From DALYJJ01 sp031969915 (lineage in GTDB: Bacteria; Acidobacteriota; Terriglobia; Bryobacterales; Bryobacteraceae): a stretch of 26,408 nucleotides of DNA. Under the pieces are notes generated by a model. That model was not told the origin of the DNA, did no database searches, and worked only from the letters and a program-made list of their open reading frames with translations. The DNA lies in contig DALYJJ010000089.1 in NCBI GenBank assembly GCA_031969915.1, positions 1 to 26,408 of the forward strand, read 5' to 3'. The position numbers were made by a program, and so were the translations under genes. Positions 7,252-13,390 of this stretch are shown here, one piece after another; the stretch's first letter is position 1; the number at the start of each line of letters is the position of its first letter.

Positions 7252-8838
7252 CAGCAGCAATAGCAGCAACGTGACGATGGCGACCGCCAGGACAACCACC
7301 CACGGACTGCCTACCCATACGTGTTTCCGCGGCCTGGCCGAAACGGAGGTGGCGGCGGCAGGCACGCGGAACTGCTGCGTCGCCTGCGTGCGGTAGATGG
7401 TGTTTTGTATGGTGAATTCCGCGTCGCGGTAGCTGGAAAGGCGCTTGGCCGGGTCCTTCTCCAGCATCTTCGCGAACAGGTCTGAGATGTCTGCCGGGAT
7501 CGTCTCGTCACATTCGCGAAGGGGCGCCACGCGCTTCTGCGGATCCACTTGCCACTCCAGCCATGCCAGGTCGCTGCCCTTCTCGAAGACCTCGCGCAAT
7601 TGCTGCCGGAACCGCCTGCCTCCGGTGAGTAACTCGTAAAACAAGATGCCAAGCGAGTAAATGGTGGCGCGCCGCCGGCCCGCCGCATCGGGGTTGCTGC
7701 CGCCTCCCAGTAGCTCCGGCGCCGCATAGCGCGGTGCGGCGACCATCCACGTGTCGCGTTCGGTGAGCGGCGGCCGCGTGACAATCTCCGGCTCGTTGCC
7801 GTCGCGCAGGCGGACGGTCTGCGGAGTGATGGGGTCGTGCATCAGTCCCGCTTCTTCGGCCTTCGCGAGGGTCTGTAGCAGACGGTGCATCACGGGGAGC
7901 ACGGTCGCCATGGGCTGCGGGTCTTCCTGTAACCAGTGCGACAAGGTCCGTTCCGGCTCCCGGCGCACGGGGGGCGGCGGCGCCGGCGGTTCGGCGGAGA
8001 GGCTGTCCTCATCCACCGAACGCAGTTGTTCCAGCAAAGCCTGGGAAGAGGGCCGCCGGGCATAGTCCGGCGCAAGGCAGCTTTCGACGATGGCCGCCAC
8101 CGCTTCCGGGACCGTCGCCTCGAACTCACGTACGCGGGGCGGCGCGCTCGCGATTCTCTTCGCCGGACTCAGTCCTCGCAGCGGTTGCCTGCCGGTCAGC
8201 ATCTCGAAGAAAACCGCACCGGCGGAAAACACATCGGACAGCGGTGTAGCCGCCTCTCCTATCAACTGCTCCGGGGCCATATACTCGGGCGTTCCCCGGG
8301 CCGTGCCCAGCGTCACCGTTTCGCCCGTCAGCCGCGCGATGCCGAAGTCCATGAGCTTCAGCCTGCCGTCGCGGGCGAAGATGAGGTTGGAGGGCTTCAG
8401 GTCACGGTGCACGATGCCCGCCGCATGCACCACGGACAGCGCCTCGGCCACCTGCCGCGCGAGCGACAGGAACTCCTTGACGTGCACACGGGGACTCAAT
8501 TGCAGCAACTCCGACAACGGGCGCCCACCCACGAACTCCAACGCCAGGTAGTGCAGGCCGTCCTGCTCCCCGGCCCCCAACACGCGAACAACGTTGGGGT
8601 GGTCAAGACGCCGCGCAATCGCCGCCTCCCGCTGGAAACTCTCCAGTGCGCGCGGGTCCTCCAGGTTCTCCGGCCGGATGATCTTCACGGCCACCAACTC
8701 GCTCTGCTCCAGGTCGCGCGCCTTATATACGACGCTCGATGCGCCTTCCCCGACGCGCTCCAAAACCTGGTACTTCCCGGCGAACAGCACTCCCGGCGAC
8801 GGTTCGGGCAGACGGATGTCGCGATGCACTTCGGCCAT
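7234..8838 (-). CDS. Tandem Ser/Thr kinase-pseudokinase with C-terminal membrane anchor
   Basis: The protein has 534 residues. The first kinase domain (about 23-275) is complete: glycine loop GEGASS 30-35, Lys52, HRDLKPSN 144-151, DFG 164-166 and MAPE 187-190. After a Pro-rich linker (285-295) a second kinase-like domain (about 300-480) keeps the late landmarks AAPELL (372-377) and YSLGILFYELLTGGRRF (394-410). It has MHDPITPQTV where HRDLKPxN belongs, and it lacks a recognisable glycine loop and DFG, so it should be catalytically dead. A single hydrophobic segment at 511-532 ends the protein, suggesting tail anchoring with both domains in the cytoplasm. I chose the ATG at 8838, 14 bp after the upstream kinase stop; a longer reading adds only non-conserved residues. 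Confidence 0.87.
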   Translation of the reverse strand: MAEVHRDIRLPEPSPGVLFAGKYQVLERVGEGASSVVYKARDLEQSELVAVKIIRPENLEDPRALESFQREAAIARRLDHPNVVRVLGAGEQDGLHYLALEFVGGRPLSELLQLSPRVHVKEFLSLARQVAEALSVVHAAGIVHRDLKPSNLIFARDGRLKLMDFGIARLTGETVTLGTARGTPEYMAPEQLIGEAATPLSDVFSAGAVFFEMLTGRQPLRGLSPAKRIASAPPRVREFEATVPEAVAAIVESCLAPDYARRPSSQALLEQLRSVDEDSLSAEPPAPPPPVRREPERTLSHWLQEDPQPMATVLPVMHRLLQTLAKAEEAGLMHDPITPQTVRLRDGNEPEIVTRPPLTERDTWMVAAPRYAAPELLGGGSNPDAAGRRRATIYSLGILFYELLTGGRRFRQQLREVFEKGSDLAWLEWQVDPQKRVAPLRECDETIPADISDLFAKMLEKDPAKRLSSYRDAEFTIQNTIYRTQATQQFRVPAAATSVSARPRKHVWVGSPWVVVLAVAIVTLLLLLLLRQLL

Positions 8839-8852
8839 AACGCTCCACCTGC

Positions 8853-11204
8853 TTATCGCACGGTGCTCGCTGAAAGTTGCGCCACCCGCTCCAACTGCGT
8901 GCGCGCGTATGACCTTTTGCCGGCCGGCAGCAAGGCCAGCCCTCGCGCGGCCGTGTTGCGCGCCCGGTCCCTGAAGCCGCACTGCCGCTCGGCCTCGCCC
9001 CGCAAGGCCAGCACTTCCGCGCTCTCGGGGAGCCCTTCCAGCACACGCAGCGCCTCCTCGGCGCGGCGGCGTTCCCGTGGTTCACCCGCGAGCAGAACCT
9101 CGGCCCGAACCATCGGCGCCGTCACCAGTTTGATACCGCGCTCCGTCATCTCCGCCACGCCGTCCCGTTGTCCCATGCGGTAGCGCAAACGGGCCAGGTG
9201 AACCAGCACCTCCCCGTAGGACGGCCCCTCCAGCACGGCCATGGCGTTCTCCAGGCATGTTGCGGCTTCCGGCAGGTGACCCGCGGCTTCCTCCGCCTCC
9301 GACAACACCCGGTACATCACGGCGAGGTCCCAGCGCGCGCGCTGGTCAGAAGCATCGGCCTTGGCGTGCGCCTCTGCGCTCTCGACCGCTTCGCGGATGA
9401 TCCGCGCGCCTTCCGCTCCGCGACCCGCCCACGCCAAGGCGCGTCCGTAGCGCCGCATCAATGAGCCGCCCACGCGCCGAGTCGCCGCCTCCGCAACCAG
9501 CGCCGCGTCAAGCGCGCGATAGTCCCGAAGCGCCCGCTCATACTGCGCCAGGGCTGCGTCCAGGTCAGTATGCACCAAGGTCTCGGCGATCTTCACCGAC
9601 AGCAGCACCTGTGCGCGCCGCGCCCGTCCCGTGAACGGCCCCTGAGGCAACGCGAGCACCTTCGCCCACAACCCTTGCGACTGCTCATACAGTAGAAGAG
9701 CTTCGCTCCCGAGCGACAAATCGCCCGCTGTCTCCGCCTGCGAAGCCGCATTCACGGCCACTTCGCTGTCGTCCGCATACTGCTTCGAAAGCTCTGCGAG
9801 CAGGCGCGCCGATTGTTGCGCGTCCGCCAGGTCCTGGCGAATCTCCGCGCGCGCGCCCAGCATTCTTCCATAGAGCAGACCGCCGTCGCGCGTGTTCTGC
9901 AAGCCTTCGACCAGCCGCATCCCCTCGGCCAGGCTGGCAACGGCCTCCTCCGTCTTGCCGAGGTTCTTCTCGTACGGATTGCCAAGCAGGCTGCCCAACC
10001 GGAGATAGGCTTCGCCCAACTCCAACCGCAGGCGCGCATCGTCGCGGCTTTGCGCGGCCAGCCGCCGCAGGTATTCGAGCGACCAGCCCACGAGTTTCTC
10101 CTGCGCGGGCGTCGAGCCGGGAAGGTCGCGCACGGCGTCGTGAAACTGAAACAGCAGCGAGCCTGTAATCTGCCGCACCTCTCGAAAGCGTTCTTCCGCC
10201 CGGGTGCGTGCGCTATCGGCCTGCCAATACGCGCGCACCGTGGCGCCCGCTCCCGCCGCCAGTAGCAGCACCGCAGCCGCACCGGCGCTGACCGCGAGCC
10301 GATTCCTCTTAGCGAACTTCATGAGCCGGTAGCGGCGCGAGCCGTCGCGCGCCGGCACGGGCCGTCCCTCCAGCCACGCGCGTAGTTCGGCGGCGAACTC
10401 GGCGGCGGTGCGGAAGCGGCCCTCCGGCTCCTTCCTCAGTGCTTTGAGGACAATCGCGTCCAGGTCGGCGTCGAGTCCCTGGCGTCGCGCCCCCGGCCGC
10501 TCCGGCGGCGCTTCCAGGGTGGCGCGCAGCAGGGCCAGCGGCTGGTGCAGCAGGTCCTCGAACGGGTGGACGCTGGTCAGCAACCGGTAGAGCATGATGC
10601 CGGCGGAGTAGATGTCTGTGGAGACGCCGAGTTCCTCGCCGCGCAGTTGTTCCGGGCTGGCGAACTCGGGTGTGAAGGGCCGGAGCGCGGCCTGCGTTGC
10701 CGCGTCCGTTACGCCATAGCGCGAGGGATCGAGCAGCTTGGCCACCCCGAAATCCAGGAGGCGCGGCCGCCCGTCCGCCGTTACCAGGACGTTCGCGAAT
10801 TTCAGGTCGCAGTGCGCCAGCAGCCGCTGGTGCGCGTACTCCACCGCCTCCAACACCAGCACCATCAGTTGCACACGCTCGCGAATCGAAAGCCGCGCGC
10901 GGTCGCAGTAGACGTCCAGCGGCTCGCCTTCGACGTAGTCCGTAACGATGAAGGGAACGCCGTCGTCGGTGACGCCCCCGTCGATCAACTGAACAATGCC
11001 GGGGTGCTGCAGCTTGGCCAACACCTGGCGCTCCGCCAGGAACCGCCTCCGCGTCTCCTGGTGACCGATGCCGTGCAACAGCACCTTGATGGCGACGCGC
11101 TGCGAGAAATCCTCGAGCCGCTGGCCGAGGTACACGCTGCCCATGCCGCCTTCCCCGATCTTCTCCAGCGCTCGATAGCGCCCGAATGTGCGGCCGCTCA
11201 GCAT
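8853..11204 (-). CDS. Membrane Ser/Thr protein kinase with TPR-like tail, non-RD catalytic loop
   Basis: The protein has 783 residues. The kinase domain begins almost at the N-terminus: GEGGMG 17-22, Lys40, catalytic loop HCDLKFAN 131-138, DFG 151-153 and SPE 183-185. The Arg of the usual HRD is Cys, making it a non-RD kinase, but the catalytic Asp133 and Asn138 are present, so activity remains plausible. A transmembrane helix follows at about 304-322. About 460 residues of Ala/Arg/Leu-rich helical, TPR-like sequence form the likely extracytoplasmic part. No ECF sigma gene is attached, unlike the other TPR kinase here. It is followed after 14 bp by the kinase-pseudokinase gene, so the two probably form a two-gene operon. 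A TAGAAT element lies 10 bp before the ATG. Confidence 0.9.
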   Translation of the reverse strand: MLSGRTFGRYRALEKIGEGGMGSVYLGQRLEDFSQRVAIKVLLHGIGHQETRRRFLAERQVLAKLQHPGIVQLIDGGVTDDGVPFIVTDYVEGEPLDVYCDRARLSIRERVQLMVLVLEAVEYAHQRLLAHCDLKFANVLVTADGRPRLLDFGVAKLLDPSRYGVTDAATQAALRPFTPEFASPEQLRGEELGVSTDIYSAGIMLYRLLTSVHPFEDLLHQPLALLRATLEAPPERPGARRQGLDADLDAIVLKALRKEPEGRFRTAAEFAAELRAWLEGRPVPARDGSRRYRLMKFAKRNRLAVSAGAAAVLLLAAGAGATVRAYWQADSARTRAEERFREVRQITGSLLFQFHDAVRDLPGSTPAQEKLVGWSLEYLRRLAAQSRDDARLRLELGEAYLRLGSLLGNPYEKNLGKTEEAVASLAEGMRLVEGLQNTRDGGLLYGRMLGARAEIRQDLADAQQSARLLAELSKQYADDSEVAVNAASQAETAGDLSLGSEALLLYEQSQGLWAKVLALPQGPFTGRARRAQVLLSVKIAETLVHTDLDAALAQYERALRDYRALDAALVAEAATRRVGGSLMRRYGRALAWAGRGAEGARIIREAVESAEAHAKADASDQRARWDLAVMYRVLSEAEEAAGHLPEAATCLENAMAVLEGPSYGEVLVHLARLRYRMGQRDGVAEMTERGIKLVTAPMVRAEVLLAGEPRERRRAEEALRVLEGLPESAEVLALRGEAERQCGFRDRARNTAARGLALLPAGKRSYARTQLERVAQLSASTVR

Positions 11205-11330
11205 GTAGCGGCTATTCTACTGGACGCAGTTCCCCGGAGAGCTGACTTCATCCGCAGGACGAGCGGCCCCGCCGCGCCGGGTGCTTCCGTGAGACCCGCT
11301 CCATGGGTGTGGAAGAATCTGGTCAAGGCC
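11205..11330. promoter_or_regulatory. Divergent intergenic region between kinase operon and hicB
   Basis: This 126-bp region separates the minus-strand kinase operon from plus-strand hicB. On the minus strand TAGAAT (11219-11214) resembles a -10 box. It lies so close to the ATG at 11204 that the transcript would be nearly leaderless. No good -35 box or plus-strand promoter is evident. Confidence 0.3.
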
Positions 11331-11555
11331 ATGCGTGAAATCACTCTGCAGGTACAGCGCGACGATGAGTCGGGCTGGCTGGTTGCCTCGTGGGATGCCC
11401 CCGACGGGTCCGGAGGCATAACGACCCAGGGGCGAGACCTTCGCGACTTGCAGGAGCAGATCACCGAGGCCGTGGCAGTTCACTTTGACGCGGGATCCGC
11501 CCCATCTCGCATCAGGATCCACTTCGTGAGCGACCCCATCCTGGTCCAGGCGTGA
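11331..11555 (+). CDS. hicB: HicB-family antitoxin
   Basis: The protein has 74 residues and the partial RNase H-like fold of HicB antitoxins: a beta strand EITLQVQRDDESGWLVASW, then GITTQGRDLRDLQEQITEAV, then a final strand IRIHFV near the C-terminus. This subtype has no C-terminal DNA-binding domain. HicB normally binds and blocks the HicA mRNA interferase encoded next to it. The gene stop overlaps the start of a hicA-like sequence (GTGA), the normal hicBA arrangement, but that hicA is broken, so the antitoxin is probably an orphan. I took the ATG at 11331 because conserved sequence begins there; the frame is open far upstream but antisense to the kinase. Confidence 0.75.
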   Translation: MREITLQVQRDDESGWLVASWDAPDGSGGITTQGRDLRDLQEQITEAVAVHFDAGSAPSRIRIHFVSDPILVQA

Positions 11556-11694
11556 AGCTGACCCGGGACGTTATGGAACCGAGGCCGTGAGTGCGTTGGA
11601 GCGGCTCGGCTTCTCGGTCGCCAGACAGAGCGGCTCTCATGTCCGAATGGTTCGAGGGGCCCGGCGCGTGACTGTAGCAAGCGCGGTTGACTAA
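11552..11694 (+). pseudogene. hicA: Frameshifted and truncated hicA toxin remnant
   Basis: Read from the GTG at 11552, the frame gives the expected HicA start VKLTRDV and then runs into a stop at 11588. Shifting by one base at about 11573-11574 restores a HicA-like sequence, GTEAVSALERLGFSVARQ then SGSHVRMVRGARRVTV, including the G-S-H motif that carries the catalytic His. After VTV the sequence departs from the family and stops at 11692, so the C-terminal helix region is missing. One missing base plus loss of the 3' end makes an active toxin unlikely. HicA proteins are usually 60-85 residues; about 47 remain here. Confidence 0.72.
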
Positions 11695-11697
11695 AGC

Positions 11698-11719
11698 GCC
11701 TTGAGGAAGTCCTCAAGGC
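11698..11719. terminator. Perfect 10-bp inverted repeat between convergent units
   Basis: GCCTTGAGGA and TCCTCAAGGC are exact reverse complements separated by two bases. The hairpin sits downstream of the hicBA remnant and of the minus-strand kinase gene, where a bidirectional terminator is expected. It lacks a T-run directly after the stem on either strand, so terminator function is uncertain. A protein-binding palindrome is the alternative. Confidence 0.4.
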
Positions 11720-11735
11720 TGACGTCTGAATCAGG

Positions 11736-11757
11736 GTTTTGGCACAGTTTTGGGACA
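11736..11757. repeat. Imperfect tandem 11-bp repeat
   Basis: GTTTTGGCACA is followed at once by GTTTTGGGACA, matching at 10 of 11 positions. The opposite strand (TGTCCCAAAACTGTGCCAA) resembles the TGACAAAACTG-type iterons at the right end of the integrative element near 24682. It may be a leftover recombinase-binding site, but no integrase lies beside it. Confidence 0.4.
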
Positions 11758-11769
11758 GGCAGAAAGCAA

Positions 11770-12798
11770 CTATAGCCCGCTGAGCGCGTCAGCGACGCTC
11801 GCCGCTGATGGACGCGGCAACCGCTCCCGATCGAGCATCGCGAGGAGTAACCCGTCCAACTGCTGCGGGATCCCTTGGCGAACCGATGAAGGGACCAGGG
11901 GAGTGCGATTCTCAATTGCCTCGTAGACATCCAGCGGTGTCTCGCCGGAGAACGGGTAGACTCCGGTAAAGAGCTCGTAGAAGACCAACCCCAAGGAGAA
12001 AACGTCCGTAGCATGGGAGGCAGCCTCACCTCGAAACAGTTCCGGCGGCAAGTAAGAAAACGTCCCGGAGAGGGAACCGGAAATGGTGCCGGAAGCTCCC
12101 TGGGCCTCGGAATCGACGATGACCGCTCCTGCAAGGCGAGCCAAGCCGAAGTCGAGAATGGTCACCACGCCATCCCGGCTGAGCATCAAGTTTTCCGGCT
12201 TGATGTCGCGGTGCGTGATCCCTTCCTGGTGCACCGCCGCCAATCCGCTTGCCGCCTGCTTCGCCCAATCGATCGCATCGCGGAGGGGAATTGCGCCGGC
12301 GTCCATCAAATCGCGCCAGGTATGCCCGTCCACCCACTCCATTGCCAGGAACATTCCGGCTTCGGATTCCGCGAACTCGTGGATCGCCACCACATTCGGA
12401 TGCCGAACCAAGCCGGCCGCCTGGGCCTCGTGTGCAAAGCGCTCGCGCAGCAGCGAATTCGAGCCGGCGTCGCGGCGGACGAGTTTCAAAGCCACCGGCA
12501 TCCGGGTTTGGATGTTGTCGGCGCGATAGATCTCGCCCATTCCACCGATGCTCACGACGCCGCGGATTTCGTATCCGCCCACGATTTCTCCCGCCGGAAG
12601 CGGGCCTCTCGGCATGTCGACGAAATCGGCAACCAGTTGCACGGGCGGGGACTCCAGAAAGTGGACACTCTGGAGATCCGCCTGCAACAGCCGAACGACT
12701 TGGGCCCGCAGGCCTGGCTCCAGTTGCGCCAGAAACGCGCCTCGCTCTGGTTCGGCCAGCTCGGACGCCTCAAGATACAGATCGAGCGCGCCGGTCAT
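11770..12798 (-). CDS. Soluble Ser/Thr protein kinase paired with an ECF sigma factor
   Basis: The protein has 342 residues. A helical N-terminal region (1-72), of the kind seen before the kinase domain in acidobacterial ECF-linked kinases, leads into the kinase: loop SIGGMG 83-88 (first Gly replaced by Ser), Lys105, HRDIKPEN 196-203, DFG 216-218 and PPEL in place of APE. The protein ends directly after the last kinase helix, with no transmembrane helix and no sensor domain, unlike the 902-residue kinase in this window. Either it is a cytoplasmic kinase or it has lost its tail; repeats and a palindrome lie just downstream. Its ATG overlaps the sigma gene stop by 4 bp (ATGA), so translation is coupled and the sigma factor is the likely partner. 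Confidence 0.87.
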   Translation of the reverse strand: MTGALDLYLEASELAEPERGAFLAQLEPGLRAQVVRLLQADLQSVHFLESPPVQLVADFVDMPRGPLPAGEIVGGYEIRGVVSIGGMGEIYRADNIQTRMPVALKLVRRDAGSNSLLRERFAHEAQAAGLVRHPNVVAIHEFAESEAGMFLAMEWVDGHTWRDLMDAGAIPLRDAIDWAKQAASGLAAVHQEGITHRDIKPENLMLSRDGVVTILDFGLARLAGAVIVDSEAQGASGTISGSLSGTFSYLPPELFRGEAASHATDVFSLGLVFYELFTGVYPFSGETPLDVYEAIENRTPLVPSSVRQGIPQQLDGLLLAMLDRERLPRPSAASVADALSGL

Positions 12799-13370
12799 CT
12801 TTCGATTGCCCCGAGTTCGGCGGCAAGCCAGGCTCGCGCCGCCTGCCAATCGCGTTTTACCGTAACGGCAGAGATCTCCATGATTTCCGCTGTCTCTTCG
12901 ACGCTCAGTCCGCCGAAGTAGCGGAACTCGACCACACGGCTCCGGCGAGGATCGATGGCCTCCAGCCGCTTCAACGCGACATGAAGATCGAGGGTCTCCT
13001 TCGCCTCCTGGCGCACGGCAGTCTCGACATCGCTCAAAGACACCTCTTGCTGGCCCCCGCCCCGTTTGCCGGCCAGACGGCTTTCGGCGTGATTCACCAG
13101 GATCTGCCGCATCGCCAGGGACGCGAGGGCGAAGAAGTGCTTGCGATTGTCAATGCTCGTGGTTGCCGTGTGGGCCAGCCTCAGATAGGCTTCGTGGAGC
13201 AGCGCCGTTGGTTGCAACATATGGCCCTTGGGCTGGCTTTGCCAGTGATGCCGGGCGATGCGATGCAATTCCGAGTACACCAATGGCATCAAGTCATGGA
13301 GTGCATGCGCGTCGCCACCGGTCCAAGCCGCAAGGAGCTTGGTGACATTGTCGCTGCGGCCTGGATCCAT
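12795..13370 (-). CDS. ECF-type sigma-70 factor (TIGR02999-like), second copy
   Basis: The protein has 191 residues and the same class as the factor at 3946-4536. The signature HMLQPTALLHEAYLRLAH is followed by FFALASLAMRQILVNHAE (end of region 2, about 75-96). Region 4 has DPRRSRVVEFRYFGGLSVEE and a helix-turn-helix ending ISAVTVKRDWQAARAWL. The two paralogues have diverged, so this is not a recent duplication. It begins 20 bp after the metallopeptidase stop on the same strand and overlaps the kinase gene by 4 bp. It may therefore belong to a four-gene unit starting at 17049. No anti-sigma gene is adjacent. Confidence 0.88.
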   Translation of the reverse strand: MDPGRSDNVTKLLAAWTGGDAHALHDLMPLVYSELHRIARHHWQSQPKGHMLQPTALLHEAYLRLAHTATTSIDNRKHFFALASLAMRQILVNHAESRLAGKRGGGQQEVSLSDVETAVRQEAKETLDLHVALKRLEAIDPRRSRVVEFRYFGGLSVEETAEIMEISAVTVKRDWQAARAWLAAELGAIER

Positions 13371-13390
13371 TTTGGCTTTTGGGCTTCACG

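Noticed and set aside
7936..9183. 415-codon plus-strand frame opposite the kinase operon
   Set aside because: Antisense shadow of two kinases with intact catalytic motifs; no domain of its own.
10545..11330. Long N-terminal extension of HicB
   Set aside because: It is antisense to the kinase domain at 8853-11204; the HicB fold begins at 11331.
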